A stretch of 64,000 nucleotides of DNA from Paludibacteraceae bacterium (GTDB lineage Bacteria; Bacteroidota; Bacteroidia; Bacteroidales; Paludibacteraceae). The translations under genes were made by a program, and so were the position numbers. The DNA is taken from contig JAFTXV010000007.1 in NCBI GenBank assembly GCA_017461505.1, forward strand, positions 1-64,000, read 5' to 3'. Under the pieces are notes generated by a model. The model did no database searches, was not told the DNA's origin, and was given only the letters and a program-made list of their open reading frames with translations. This document shows, in pieces, positions 26,882 to 37,600 of this stretch (the first letter of the stretch is position 1; the number at the start of each line of letters is the position of its first letter).

Positions 26882-27556
26882 TTATTGCTTAGAGGATGCT
26901 TGCAAATAAGCAAGCAATTCTGCCATATTATCAAAGACTTTATCTGCTTGAGAAAGATCTTCTTTTGTTAATATGCCCGTATTCACCGCATAAACTGTCA
27001 ATCCAGCAGCCTTGCCAGATTGAATACCTAGCGGAGCATTCTCAATAACCACACATTGTTCTTTCGCTAATCCAGAACGTCCCCATGCTTTGAGATAAGG
27101 TTCGGGATCTGGTTTGCCATGCATCACATCAAATGCTGTGATCATCTTATCTTGCTGAAAGATACTGGGAAAAACCTCGTTTAAACTATCCAACAAAGTA
27201 CGCATCCCAGAGCCTGTTACTACCCATATTTGGTGCCCTTGCTGTTTTACAAACTGTAATACATCAACTATACCTGGGATAGTGGGGGTAGTGGTTTGTA
27301 GCAATTGATGATAATAGGCCGACTTCTCTGCATAAATGGTTTTGACTTCTTCTGGTGTAGCATCCCTACCTAATACTTTTTGAAATGCTTCACGGATAAC
27401 CGATTCACCAGTCCTTCCTTCGTTTACATAACAATCATATGCCGTAAACGGCAAGCCATGTTGCCTCATGACTTCCTCCCAAGCAATGGCATGGCGGGGC
27501 ATTGAATCAAACAACACCCCATCCATGTCAAAAAAGTATGCTTTTTCTTGTATCAT
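26882..27556 (-). CDS. HAD family sugar-phosphatase/phosphoglucomutase-like hydrolase
   Basis: 224 aa. Motif I FDMDGVLFDS (nucleophile Asp10, Asp12), motif II VVTGSGM, a lysine in MHGKPDPEPYLKA and motif IV VVIENAPLGIQSGKAAGL place it in the beta-phosphoglucomutase/phosphatase group with an alpha-helical cap. The substrate cannot be told. The start overlaps the stop of the upstream DUF4301 gene by one base, so the two are translationally linked. Confidence 0.9.
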   Translation of the reverse strand: MIQEKAYFFDMDGVLFDSMPRHAIAWEEVMRQHGLPFTAYDCYVNEGRTGESVIREAFQKVLGRDATPEEVKTIYAEKSAYYHQLLQTTTPTIPGIVDVLQFVKQQGHQIWVVTGSGMRTLLDSLNEVFPSIFQQDKMITAFDVMHGKPDPEPYLKAWGRSGLAKEQCVVIENAPLGIQSGKAAGLTVYAVNTGILTKEDLSQADKVFDNMAELLAYLQASSKQ

Positions 27557-28893
27557 TATTGGTGCTCTGGACGAAGCAGGTCGTTAACTGTTTTCACTGG
27601 GTTAAACGTAGAAATTGGTACCTCTACAAAAATAGTATTCCAGCGACTCATTGCGCCATTCCACAAGCCTGGCAACTCTAGTGCCAATAGCTCTTTACCG
27701 TCTTTCGACTTATGTGAAATAAATCCTGTCTTCTCATCCACAAAATCAGGCAAGTGGTATGGTTTGCCTTCTGCATCTCGGGTAGCACATACCAAGTCCA
27801 CTGGATTAAAGTGAGTGGCCTGTTGCATAAGTGCAGGATCGGATATTTGGCTTGATTCCAAAATTTGGCAAGAGATACTGCCATCTGCTTCGCGCACGAG
27901 GAAAGGACCACCACCAGGTTCACCTGTATTCTTTACCACGCCACACACGCGCAGTGGACGCGCAAGGCGTATGCGCTCCTCATATGGAAGATATGGATTT
28001 TGGAGTGCTGCAAAAATACGTTTTTGCTCCGTAACTAGCACACCAGCAAGTAGTTGTTTGTAGCGAACGGTATCGCCCTTAAGGCGGTCTGGCACCACGT
28101 TATCAATATTCTTGATGAAGATCACGTCGGCGTTTTGTTCATTGAGGTTCTCTATAAGTGCACCATGTCCACCAGGACGGAAGAGCAGTTTGCCATCCTC
28201 AGTACGGAACGGTGTACCATCAGGGTTGGCGGCAAGAGTATCAGTCGAAGGCTTTTGTTCGGAATAAGAAATATGGAATTTCACACCAAGTTTCGCCTCA
28301 TAGGCTGCTTGATATTCTGCGATATGTGACTGAAAAAGAGGAAGATGCTCATGGCTTACAGTAAAGTGAATATTCACCTCGCCTTTGGATGACGCGTACA
28401 TAGCTCCCTCCACCAAGTGCTCAAGAGCAGGAGTACGTGGTCCATCCTCATAAGAATGGAAGAGAAGCAAACCTTTAGGCAAGTTGCCATAGTTCATTTC
28501 CTTCAAAAGGTGACTAACAGCAGCTTGTTCGTCAAGGTTTGCAAGTTGTGGACCGAAAGCAAAATGATCTTTCTTAGAGAGGAATTTTTCGATAAAATCA
28601 GTCTTTTTACCATCTTCAAGGTACTCAAAGAGATTTTTGAACATACGGCTTGCCGCACCACTGGCAGGTACGAATTTCAGCACAGTATGTCCCTCGTTCA
28701 GGTAGTCTTGCCATGCCTTAACATAAGCATCAATTTCCTCTTCTGAAGGGTTAAGCACTCCGTTTCCAACAGATGCAGCAGAAACAATATCTAATTCAGG
28801 AAAACCAGTAGCAAATGACTGAAGTTGTTTTTCAGCTTTCTCTACAGAAATGCCACGTGCCTCTAATTGGGCGAAATCAGATTGTGTAAACAT
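27556..28893 (-). CDS. DUF4301 family protein
   Basis: 445 aa from MFTQSDFAQLEARGISVEKA at 28893. A GTG nine codons upstream coincides with the promoter -7 element and is rejected. The family is typical of Bacteroidales and has no established activity. LFRPGGHGALIENLNEQNAD and VIFIKNIDNVVPDRL resemble sugar-nucleotidyltransferase substrate loops, so a nucleotidyl-transfer or sugar-phosphate role is possible but unproven. It is followed by a HAD phosphatase with a one-base overlap, which may mean a shared sugar-phosphate pathway. Confidence 0.85.
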   Translation of the reverse strand: MFTQSDFAQLEARGISVEKAEKQLQSFATGFPELDIVSAASVGNGVLNPSEEEIDAYVKAWQDYLNEGHTVLKFVPASGAASRMFKNLFEYLEDGKKTDFIEKFLSKKDHFAFGPQLANLDEQAAVSHLLKEMNYGNLPKGLLLFHSYEDGPRTPALEHLVEGAMYASSKGEVNIHFTVSHEHLPLFQSHIAEYQAAYEAKLGVKFHISYSEQKPSTDTLAANPDGTPFRTEDGKLLFRPGGHGALIENLNEQNADVIFIKNIDNVVPDRLKGDTVRYKQLLAGVLVTEQKRIFAALQNPYLPYEERIRLARPLRVCGVVKNTGEPGGGPFLVREADGSISCQILESSQISDPALMQQATHFNPVDLVCATRDAEGKPYHLPDFVDEKTGFISHKSKDGKELLALELPGLWNGAMSRWNTIFVEVPISTFNPVKTVNDLLRPEHQ

Positions 28894-28919
28894 AGTATAG
28901 TGGGTATTGAATTGTGCCA

Positions 28920-28950
28920 CAAAGGTATAAAAAATATCTTACATTAGCAA
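28920..28950 (-). promoter_or_regulatory. Promoter of DUF4301-HAD
   Basis: Minus strand TACCTTTG (28927-28920), 20-bp spacer, TTG (28950-28948). It sets the start at 28893. Confidence 0.8.
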
Positions 28951-29009
28951 TAGAACATAAGCATTTCACGCAGATTATACTATATTTTGACTAATTAGTC
29001 AAAGATATT

Positions 29010-29039
29010 TTGTAATATCAGTTTTTTTTTGTACCTTTG
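29010..29039 (+). promoter_or_regulatory. Promoter of the lipid kinase gene cluster
   Basis: TTG (29010-29012), 19 bp including a T-run, TACCTTTG (29032-29039). It starts the long rightward run of genes. Confidence 0.75.
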
Positions 29040-29079
29040 CACGTTACTTTGGCATAAAACGTCCATACTAATATAAAAG

Positions 29080-29958
29080 ATGAAGAATATAGCATTTATA
29101 GTAAACCCCATTTCGGGTACGAAAGCAAAGAATAGAGTGGCAAAGTTGATTCGTGAGTTACTAGACTTGCAGCAGTTTGCTCCAACAGTAGTTGTCACAG
29201 AGTATGCTGGTCATGCTACACAATTGGCTCAACAGTTTGCGATGGAAGACTATTATGCCGTGGTGGCAGTAGGTGGTGACGGCACTATCAATGAGGTAGC
29301 AAGTGGGCTTATTGGCACGGCTACCGCCTTAGGTATTGTGCCTAATGGTAGTGGTAATGGTTTTGCCCGTCATTTGGATATATCTACCCGTATGAACCGC
29401 GCGATTGAGATGCTAAACAACAGTGAGGTGATTAATGTGGACTATGGTTTGGTGAATGATCAGCCCTTCTTTTCGACTTGCGGTGTAGGTTTTGATGCTG
29501 TGGTAGCACAAGATTTTTCGGACAGTACTCGTGGATTCAAGGGATATTTACAGAGTATTTTCAAGGATTTCTTCCAATACAAGGCAGATACTTATCAGTT
29601 GAAGGGAGAGGGTATTGACATAACTACAACCGCGTTCTTGGTGAATTTCGCTAATGCGGGACAGTGGGGATATGATGCATATATCGCACCAAAGGCGAGC
29701 GTACAAGATGGATGGTTAGATGTAGCCATTATAAGCGAGTTTCCGATGACCGCCGCAGCAGGTTTGGCTTTGAGTTTATTCACAAAGAACATCGATGAGA
29801 AGTTGCACATGAATACCATCCGCGCGAAAGAGTTAACTTTGACACGTACGAGTGAAGGTCCGATGCATATAGATGGTACACCTGTTATGATGCCTGCAGA
29901 GCTACACGTAAAAATTGTGGAAGAGGGACTGAAAGTTTTGGTAAAGAAGAGGTTTTAG
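29080..29958 (+). CDS. Diacylglycerol/lipid kinase (DagK/YegS family)
   Basis: 292 aa. [11 protein letters not shown] near the start and the nucleotide-binding [13 protein letters not shown] at about 67-79, then [12 protein letters not shown], are hallmarks of the DAGK catalytic domain. The C-terminal half ends in an HIDGTPV strand, as in YegS-type kinases. It probably phosphorylates a membrane lipid for phospholipid recycling; the exact lipid is open. The next gene starts 3 bp downstream. Confidence 0.92.
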   Translation: MKNIAFIVNPISGTKAKNRVAKLIRELLDLQQFAPTVVVTEYAGHATQLAQQFAMEDYYAVVAVGGDGTINEVASGLIGTATALGIVPNGSGNGFARHLDISTRMNRAIEMLNNSEVINVDYGLVNDQPFFSTCGVGFDAVVAQDFSDSTRGFKGYLQSIFKDFFQYKADTYQLKGEGIDITTTAFLVNFANAGQWGYDAYIAPKASVQDGWLDVAIISEFPMTAAAGLALSLFTKNIDEKLHMNTIRAKELTLTRTSEGPMHIDGTPVMMPAELHVKIVEEGLKVLVKKRF

Positions 29959-29960
29959 GT

Positions 29961-31004
29961 ATGCTAAAAAATGTAATATTTGATTTTGGGTGCGTATTAC
30001 TAAATTGGGATCAACATAACTTGTATGACCCATATTTTGGCAGTAGAGAGAAGACCGATTGGTTTATCAATAACGTGTGTACTTGGGAGTGGAATAACCA
30101 AACCGATATCGGAAAGACATTCGCGGAATCGGTGGCTGAGAAAGTGGCAGAGTTTCCAGAATGGGAGAAGGAGATTCGCATGTATTGGGAAAGATGGGAG
30201 GATATGATTGGCGGCGAAGTGGCAGGAATGAAGGAATGGATTAGCGAGTTGAAAGCCGCAGGATATAAACTATATGGTTTAAGCAACTGGTCAGCAGAGA
30301 CATTCCCATTAGTAAAAGACAAGTTTGAAGTGTTCGAGATGTTGGATGGGATCGTGATGTCAGGTGAAGAGTTAATTGGGAAACCCGACTTGCGCATCTA
30401 TCAAATATTGCTTGATCGTTATGGGCTAAAAGCGGAAGAATGCGTATTTATTGACGACCGACTGAGTAATATCAAAGCTGGAGAGGAAGTGGGTATTCAA
30501 GGCATTATTTTTGAGAATTGCCAACAAGCCAAGAAAGAGTTTGAGACATTAACAATTAAATATGAGAGTATGACAATCAAGATTATTAATAAGAGCAATA
30601 ATCCGTTGCCAAAGTACGAAAGTACACAGGCCGCTGGAATGGACATTCGCTGCCATTTGGCAGAATCAGTAACCTTACAACCTTTGGAGCGTAAATTACT
30701 GCCAACGGGTTTATATATCGAATTGCCTGTAGGCTATGAGGCGCAAATTCGTCCTCGTAGCGGTTTAGCATTAAAGCGCGGACTGACAGTGCTGAACACC
30801 CCTGGTACAATTGATGCCGACTACCGCGGTGAGATTGGTGTGATACTCATCAACTTGAGCAACGAGCCACAAGTGATTGAGCCAAGCGAGCGTATCTGCC
30901 AAATGGTGATTGCTAAACACGAACAACCAGAATTGCTAGAAGTAGAAGTACTGGGTGAAACAGAGCGCGGTGCAGGTGGATTTGGGCATAGTGGAGTAAA
31001 ATGA
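29961..31004 (+). CDS. Fused HAD hydrolase and dUTPase
   Basis: 347 aa read through without a stop. Residues 1-195 are a HAD phosphatase: motif [12 protein letters not shown], motif II LSNWS, Lys in GKPDLRIYQ and motif IV FIDDR. Residues 204-347 are a complete dUTPase (dUTP to dUMP): [35 protein letters not shown] and [10 protein letters not shown]. The two are normally separate proteins. An internal ATG at 30570 would make a stand-alone 144-aa dUTPase of standard length, so separate translation is possible. The joint (ETLTIKYES) is encoded by an AT-rich TTAACAATTAA stretch that looks like spacer words. Confidence 0.9.
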   Translation: MLKNVIFDFGCVLLNWDQHNLYDPYFGSREKTDWFINNVCTWEWNNQTDIGKTFAESVAEKVAEFPEWEKEIRMYWERWEDMIGGEVAGMKEWISELKAAGYKLYGLSNWSAETFPLVKDKFEVFEMLDGIVMSGEELIGKPDLRIYQILLDRYGLKAEECVFIDDRLSNIKAGEEVGIQGIIFENCQQAKKEFETLTIKYESMTIKIINKSNNPLPKYESTQAAGMDIRCHLAESVTLQPLERKLLPTGLYIELPVGYEAQIRPRSGLALKRGLTVLNTPGTIDADYRGEIGVILINLSNEPQVIEPSERICQMVIAKHEQPELLEVEVLGETERGAGGFGHSGVK

Positions 31005-31016
31005 TTTGAGTACTTA

Positions 31017-32006
31017 GTGTTTAAAGAGATTCGAATATTGTTAGTAGTGTGGGCATTGCTTTGGGGAGCGATGTTAGGTTTGCCTATGAATGCTGCAAAC
31101 ACTCTCAGTGTGGAAGAGGAGCAACAATTTCGCTACTATTTCTACGAGGCACAACGCCTTATTCAAAAGCAAGAGATTGCCCCCGCATGGGAGTTAGTGC
31201 AGTTTTGCTATACATTGAATCCCAATAATGCAACTGTAAACAACTATATGGGTATGTTTCTCGAAGCCTTTGACAAGAAGTATGAAGCTAGTACCTATTT
31301 TCGACGCGCATTTGAGTTAGATCCCAGCACCTACTGGTATCAACATGCGTTATATCTGCTACAAAGCAAAGATAAGAAGCAAGAGAAGATAGCTATCCGC
31401 AATCTAGAGAAAGTAGCAAAATCCAACCCAAAGGACGAGGACCTACATACAATGCTGCAACAAGCGTATATCCACGTGAAGGACTACAAGCGCGCACTTG
31501 CCGTACAAGATAGATTGGACTCAATTGTGGGCTATACGGGTATGAGTGCTATGCAGCGTTATCGCCTCAATGCGATGATGAAGAATAACAAACAGGCCAT
31601 CTACGAAGTGGAGCGATTCCTAGAAGAAGAGCCTGACAATATGCAGTTTCAGATGTTTCGTGCGCAATTGTACGAAGAAACGCATCAACCCTCAGAGAAG
31701 ATGATTGTTGCATACACCGCGTTGCTACGTTTCGAGCCACGCAACCTGATGTTGATGAACAATCTGGCATGGCACTTGTGCATATCTTGCCACGACTTGC
31801 AGCGCGCAGAACAATTATCACGCACCACGATTATGGCCGAGCCTAGTAACCCTATTTATTTGGACACTTATGCGTGGATTATGTACATGATGGGTGACTA
31901 CGACACTGCATATTTCTATATCCAACGCGCAATGGAGTATGCCAACGAGAAGACCATTAAAGAGGTCATCGAACACCGCAAAGCGATATTAAAAAAACTG
32001 AAATGA
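31017..32006 (+). CDS. Secreted or membrane-attached TPR protein
   Basis: 329 aa from a GTG at 31017, just after an in-frame stop. A hydrophobic N-terminus (LLVVWALLWGAMLGLPMNA) acts as a signal peptide. The rest consists of tetratricopeptide-like helix pairs (NYMGMFLEAFDKKYEASTYF is the clearest). It probably serves as a periplasmic scaffold. It overlaps the DUF4292 lipoprotein by four bases, and the order TPR, DUF4292, EnvC-like is common in Bacteroidales, suggesting joint work on the cell envelope. Confidence 0.85.
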   Translation: MFKEIRILLVVWALLWGAMLGLPMNAANTLSVEEEQQFRYYFYEAQRLIQKQEIAPAWELVQFCYTLNPNNATVNNYMGMFLEAFDKKYEASTYFRRAFELDPSTYWYQHALYLLQSKDKKQEKIAIRNLEKVAKSNPKDEDLHTMLQQAYIHVKDYKRALAVQDRLDSIVGYTGMSAMQRYRLNAMMKNNKQAIYEVERFLEEEPDNMQFQMFRAQLYEETHQPSEKMIVAYTALLRFEPRNLMLMNNLAWHLCISCHDLQRAEQLSRTTIMAEPSNPIYLDTYAWIMYMMGDYDTAYFYIQRAMEYANEKTIKEVIEHRKAILKKLK

Positions 32007-32542
32007 CAAAACGATTATTGCCTATATTACTACTGTTGGGTGTATTCTTCTCTTCGTGTAGCACCTCACGATCGGTAGCGCCTCGCCGCTATCAGACTTT
32101 GCATCAGAAAGCCAATGCCACGGTGCAGTTGGATCAACATCAGTATTCGATGGGATGTACAGTACAATTGTGGCGCAATGAGTTGATTATCTTATCGGTG
32201 CAACCGATGTTAGGCATTGAGATGCTACGTGTGGAAGCCACTCCTGATAGCGTGGTCATCTTTGACAAGATGAATCGTCGCTACACTTCCATCGCGTTTG
32301 GCGATATGGCAGATGCAGCGATACAGCCACAACCATCATATAAGTGGCTGCAAGATTTTGTAACCGCTCCTGCTAGTCCCCAAATTAAAGCTAAAAACGA
32401 GAAGAGTTTTCAATTCGAGGGGCATCAGATATCCATCAGTTTTACGTTCAGCCAACGCGAATACAACACGCTGAAAGCGCCCAAACGACTAGATACACGT
32501 AAATACAAACGCATATCGTTGCGAGATATACTTCCCTTATGA
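32003..32542 (+). CDS. DUF4292-type lipoprotein
   Basis: 179 aa. Signal peptide with lipobox VFFSSC (Cys19). The rest is beta-rich (NATVQLDQHQYSMGCTVQLW, then GIEMLRVEATPDSVVIFDKM), matching the DUF4292 family, which resembles the LolA/LolB fold. A role in lipoprotein handling is inferred from the fold. It overlaps both neighbours by four bases. Confidence 0.8.
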   Translation: MTKRLLPILLLLGVFFSSCSTSRSVAPRRYQTLHQKANATVQLDQHQYSMGCTVQLWRNELIILSVQPMLGIEMLRVEATPDSVVIFDKMNRRYTSIAFGDMADAAIQPQPSYKWLQDFVTAPASPQIKAKNEKSFQFEGHQISISFTFSQREYNTLKAPKRLDTRKYKRISLRDILPL

Positions 32543-33705
32543 AACGAGTGATTATCCTATACCTATCGTTGCTGCTAACCATGCTAGTACCTGCACAAAG
32601 TGTAAAGGAGTTACAGAAGCAACAACGCGAACTGCAACAGCAGTTAGAACAGACACAAAAGATGCTCAAGCAGACCAAGCAGAATGAGACCGCTACTGTT
32701 AACAAACTCAATCTGCTCAACAATGATATCAAGACGCGGAAGAAACTTATCCGTAATATCCAATCTGAGATTAACGGATTGAATGGAGAGATGGGTTCCT
32801 TGCGTAAGAAGCGTTCGGCATTGCAACAAGAGTTGGAAGCATGTAAAGAAGATTATGCACGCCTGATACGCGAGACGCATTATGCCGACATGCAGCAGTC
32901 GCCGCTACTGTTTATCCTATCGGCAGACAATTTCCAACAGCTCACTCGTCGTATCCGCTACATGCAAGAGTTTGCTGCCTACCGCAAAGAACAAGTACGT
33001 AAGATCGAGAGCTTGCAGACGGAGATTGACATACAAAACAATCTGCTCGAGCAACGTCGCAACGACCGCTCGGTTGCGTTGAAGAATCAGAAGCGCGAAC
33101 AAGATAAGTTGGCCAGTGACGAACGCAAACAGAAAAATATGCTGCAATCGCTGAAGAAACAAGAAAAAGATTTGCTCGCTAAGCAAAAAAAGCAGCAACA
33201 GCAAGCCGATGCACTCAACAAGAAAATAGAAGAATTGATTGCTAAGCAGGTGCGTACAACCACCACGCTTACCAAAGAGCAACAGCTCATTGCAGGAGGG
33301 TTCGAAGCCAACCAAGGGCGTATGCCTTGGCCTGTGGAGAAGGGCTATATCAGTGGGTACTTTGGCAAGCATAAGCATCCTGTGCATGAGCACGTAACAA
33401 TAGACAACAAGGGCATCTATTTGCAGACCGTCAGCGGTGCAAACGCACGTGCCGTATATGAGGGCGAAGTGACATGGTGTGCGCAGATGAACGGTAACTA
33501 CGCCGTGATTATCCAACATGGTAACTACCGCAGTGTGTATTCACCACTCAAATCTATCAACGTGAAACAAGGCGACAAGGTGAAAGCCAAACAAGCCATC
33601 GGCACAATATACACCGATGCAAGTCAAGACAACAAAACCGAATTATATTTCCAAATATACAAAGATCGCTCCATCCTCAATCCTAGTTTGTGGTTGGCGC
33701 AGTAA
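32539..33705 (+). CDS. EnvC-like murein hydrolase activator with degenerate M23 domain
   Basis: 388 aa. Signal peptide (about 1-18), long coiled coil (about 20-235, KELQKQQRELQQQLEQTQ) and C-terminal LytM/M23 domain (about 265-388). In active M23 peptidases the zinc ligands are HxxxD and HxH. Here the corresponding segments read EHVTIDNKG and HGNYRSVYSPL, so the last histidine and the aspartate are missing. It should therefore activate an amidase rather than cleave peptidoglycan, as for E. coli EnvC. Confidence 0.88.
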   Translation: MKRVIILYLSLLLTMLVPAQSVKELQKQQRELQQQLEQTQKMLKQTKQNETATVNKLNLLNNDIKTRKKLIRNIQSEINGLNGEMGSLRKKRSALQQELEACKEDYARLIRETHYADMQQSPLLFILSADNFQQLTRRIRYMQEFAAYRKEQVRKIESLQTEIDIQNNLLEQRRNDRSVALKNQKREQDKLASDERKQKNMLQSLKKQEKDLLAKQKKQQQQADALNKKIEELIAKQVRTTTTLTKEQQLIAGGFEANQGRMPWPVEKGYISGYFGKHKHPVHEHVTIDNKGIYLQTVSGANARAVYEGEVTWCAQMNGNYAVIIQHGNYRSVYSPLKSINVKQGDKVKAKQAIGTIYTDASQDNKTELYFQIYKDRSILNPSLWLAQ

Positions 33706-33724
33706 GTTTAAAGTTTAAGAGAAT

Positions 33725-34195
33725 ATGAAAACAATTAAAATACTTAGTTTGTTGTTTGTAGTGCTTTTGGTCAGCAGCTGCAAACAAAATGATTGGTTAG
33801 ATTGGAAAGCGCAAAACGAATTATGGTTGGTGCAGAATGCGCAACGTGACAGTATTCAAACCTCTCCTACAGGGCTGCAATACAAGTGTATCTATGCTGG
33901 CTATGACAAGTCGGCTCGTCCAGATGACACAAAAGTTGTGACTATCAAGTATAGTGGCAAACTCATTAATGGCTATCAATTTGATGCGGCTGATTCCTAT
34001 ATGGGCTACGTCAGTGATTTCGTACCTGGTTTCCGCGAAGGACTGAAGAAGATGCGTGAGTTTGGTATCTATGAGTTTTATATCCCATACAACTTGGGAT
34101 ACGGCATCAATGGTAGTGGTACAGAAGGTACCTCTAGCCATATTCCACCCTACTCCACGCTTATTTTCCGAGTTGAGTTGCAAGGGGTAAATTAA
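33725..34195 (+). CDS. FKBP-type isomerase lipoprotein
   Basis: 156 aa. Lipobox VSSC (Cys19) followed by one FKBP domain (YSGKLINGYQFDAADSYMG, then VPGFREGLKKMREFGIYEFY and IPPYSTLIFRVELQGV). The usual FDSS loop is changed to FDAADSYM and some aromatic pocket residues differ, so activity may be weak. Similar small FKBP lipoproteins in Bacteroidetes belong to the GldI group. The next gene overlaps its stop by one base. A GTTTAAAGTTTAA word repeat fills the spacer before it. Confidence 0.88.
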   Translation: MKTIKILSLLFVVLLVSSCKQNDWLDWKAQNELWLVQNAQRDSIQTSPTGLQYKCIYAGYDKSARPDDTKVVTIKYSGKLINGYQFDAADSYMGYVSDFVPGFREGLKKMREFGIYEFYIPYNLGYGINGSGTEGTSSHIPPYSTLIFRVELQGVN

Positions 34196-34650
34196 TGAAA
34201 CGCTGGGGCATACTCATATTACTTGGTATGGTGTTGTCGGCATGCGACAACACCTACTACCGTAGTTCCATCCCTTCCGTACCCGTTAATTTTACACTCA
34301 ATATCACTAGCGAATATCCTCATTTCATTGTGGATAATGGTTTTCAAACCCTCACAATTACTCAGTCAAAATTTGAGCGCGAGTACGTGGGCTATGCAGG
34401 TCTTCTGATTTGGGTGGCAATGGATGGAAACTACCATGCAGCCGACCTCTGCTGCCCACACTGCCTCAAGCCAAGCAAGCCCATCGAAGTGGACGGATTC
34501 TATGCTGTGTGCCCAATTTGTGACGAACACTATGACTTGAGTTATGGTTTTGCTTTTCCTAGCAAGGGAACGAGCAAAGAACCACTGCGCAAATATCGTA
34601 CAACTCTCAGTGCAACGATCACAGGGCAAACGCTTCGTATCATCAACTAA
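34195..34650 (+). CDS. Lipoprotein with Rieske-like Cys/His cluster
   Basis: 151 aa. Lipobox VLSAC (Cys17). The C-terminal half has CCPHC, then 16 residues on CPICDEHYDLSYG, followed by a PLRKYRTTLS strand, the layout of a Rieske domain. In classical Rieske proteins the second pair is CxxH; here it is CxxC. A [2Fe-2S] cluster with three Cys and one His is possible, but a zinc site cannot be excluded. It is probably anchored at the membrane facing the periplasm. It overlaps the FKBP lipoprotein start-to-stop. Confidence 0.75.
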   Translation: MKRWGILILLGMVLSACDNTYYRSSIPSVPVNFTLNITSEYPHFIVDNGFQTLTITQSKFEREYVGYAGLLIWVAMDGNYHAADLCCPHCLKPSKPIEVDGFYAVCPICDEHYDLSYGFAFPSKGTSKEPLRKYRTTLSATITGQTLRIIN

Positions 34651-34662
34651 ACTCCTACGGCT

Positions 34663-37600
34663 ATGCTTCATATCTACAATGCCTCTGCAGGAAGTGGAAA
34701 GACCTTCACCCTTGCGCGAGAATACCTGCGTATGCTGCTCCGCGATACGCAACATGACGACGACAAGCGTCTGCCACATAGCCGTATCTTAGCTGTCACT
34801 TTCACCAAGAAAGCTACAGCTGAAATGAAGGAGCGAATACTCTACGAATTATTCGTTCTATCTACTACTCCAACACAATCTGACCATTGGGAGGCATTGC
34901 ACGAAGACCTAAAGCTCAATCCCTTACAAATGCAACAGCGCGCTAGGCTACTGCTCGTTGGTATTCTACAAGACTATACACGCTTTTCTGTATCGACCAT
35001 TGACGGATTCTTTCAGCAGATGATTCGTACCTTCGCCAAGGAATTAGGTCTATCAGCTACCTACGACCTCTCGATGGATGGCGAAGAGATCGTACAAGAG
35101 GCTGTAGATGAAATTTTCAAGCGGCTTAGACAAGATGATAGTGCTGATAAGGAACTTCTAGATTGGATGACGGAGTTCATTCAAAAGAATATTGATGATG
35201 ACCACCTATGGAATCCTAGCCAGAGCATCAAGCAATTTTCCAAAGAACTACTGAAAGAGCAACTCATTGTGCGAATGCCTAAGTTGCAACAAGTATTCTC
35301 CGACAAGGACTTCATGCGCCACTATCGCACTCAACTTCTACAAATCTGTCAAGAGAAGGAGCAACAGGTGGCTACGCTATTGCAGCAAGCTATCCGCATC
35401 TTCCAAACACAGGAGACTGAAAAGTGGAATCGCCATATCCTAACTGCCTTCAACAAAACACATATAGAGTGGTTGAGGAACAATATCGGAACTACTTTCT
35501 TTAGCGTGCTTGCAGACCCTAGCAAGATTATTACCAAATCCAAAACAACCAAAGCAGAGCAGCAATTCCTGCTCAATATCTATGAACAGCAACTCGCGCC
35601 CATCTTCCAGTCGCTAAATGACATCTGCACTGGGACTCCAGCGACGGACTATATCACGGCTAAAGAAGTTCTGACTAATCTATATACTCTGGGCATACTA
35701 CAAGATGTAGCGAAACAAATCGAAACAACCAATCGCACTATTGGTCGCCTACCTATATCTGAAACCAACTTGTTGGTCAACCAAATTATTGACGAGCAAG
35801 AATCACCGCTCATCTACGAACGTTATGGACAATATTTCCGTCACTACATGATAGATGAATTTCAAGATACTAGTGCACTACAATGGCAGAATTTCGCACC
35901 ACTGATTCAGGAGAGTGAGAGTTATCAAGCTGATAATCTAATTGTTGGAGACGTCAAGCAGAGTATTTATCGGTTCCGCAACTCCGATTGGAGCCTGCTC
36001 AAGAATATCCCTAATGAGTTTCCACACCATCGCGATTATCCCATGCCTTACAATTGGCGCACGGCACCTGTCATCATTGAGGAAAATGAGAAACTCATGC
36101 AGCAACTCAGCAGCCATATTGCTGGAAACATATGTGAGAAATACAATCAAGACGACCTTGACACGGACATCTACTATATATTTGATCCGAAATATATGCA
36201 CCAAAAACCTGCCAAGAAAACTTCAGGCTACTTTCATATGCAGTTTTTTGAGGGTAAGGATGCTGAAGAGCAAACCCTCAACACCCTACACCAGCAGTTG
36301 CAAGACCTGCAACAAGAAGGCATTGACCTCAAGCGAGTGACATTACTGGTGCGCTATTCCAACCAAGCAGCCCTCTTGGCACGATTCCTTATCAGCCAAG
36401 GATACAATGTACAATCATCCGAAGGCCTGCAAATTGGCTCACATCCTACCATACAACTGCTGATCAATTTGCTCAAGCAAGATGGAGAAGCCATTGACCC
36501 TATATCAGAAAAGTATATTCAGCAAAACTTTGGAACTTTCACCGAGCAGCAGTACTCAGCCATTCGACTGGCACAACAAATGCCCCTCTACGAACAAGTA
36601 CAACACCTTATCTATACATTGCAACTTGCTCAACAAGAAGGGGTGGCACCCTATCTAACTGCATTTTTGGATACTATCTACCAGTTCACCAAGAGCCGCG
36701 TAGCAGATCGCAAAGCATTCTTGGAATATTGGGAAAGAAAAGGAAGAAGCAAAACCATTGCAGCTCCTCAGACGGCCAACGCCATACGCATCATGACCAT
36801 TCATAGCAGCAAAGGTTTGGAATTCGATATTGTCTTTATTCCATTCTTCACGTGGGAGGTCACTAAGACACGCGCTACAGACATCATCTGGTGCGAGCCG
36901 AAGACTGCACCATTCAACCAATTGCCTCTTGTTGCCGTACATCCATCCAAGAGTCTGCTGCAATCGCATTTCCGCCAAGAATACATCCAAGAACAGATTG
37001 CGCAAGCTATTGATAATCTCAACCTCACATACGTAGCTATCACACGTCCACGTTATCGACTATATATATATAGTCAGCTCAATCGCAGTACGACGGGTAG
37101 TATTGCTACTGAGGTATATGCGCTCTATAAGCATCTTCTGAACGATCAACTCACCTACCGCATACCCGCTGATGGAAAGCCGGCACCACTGCCACCGCTC
37201 AACGAAGAGTCCACCGACTCCCTGCCTGCTGCGTACACATATGAGCCTGTCAACAACCGCCTTACTCTCCGCAGCCGAGCAGAGGACGATTTTGCAGAGC
37301 AAACACCTCTTGCTACGGTTGATTTGGGCATACTGATGCACCTTTGGCTATCCCATATCCGCACATGGGATGATGCAGAGCCCGCAATCAACCGCCTTAT
37401 CCGCAATGGGCAAGTCACTGAACAACAAGCTATCGAATTGCGTCAACAACTCAATCAGTTGCAAGCACTTATCAATCGTGAGCATCATAGTGATTGGTTC
37501 GCGGGACAATATACCATCCTCGCCGAACAAGATATCCTAACACCTTCGGGCAATATGCATCGCCCCGACCGCGTGATGATCAACGGCAATCACGCCATCA

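Noticed and set aside
32539-33705. An active M23 peptidase
   Set aside because: The zinc ligands of M23 are missing, so an EnvC-like activator fits better.
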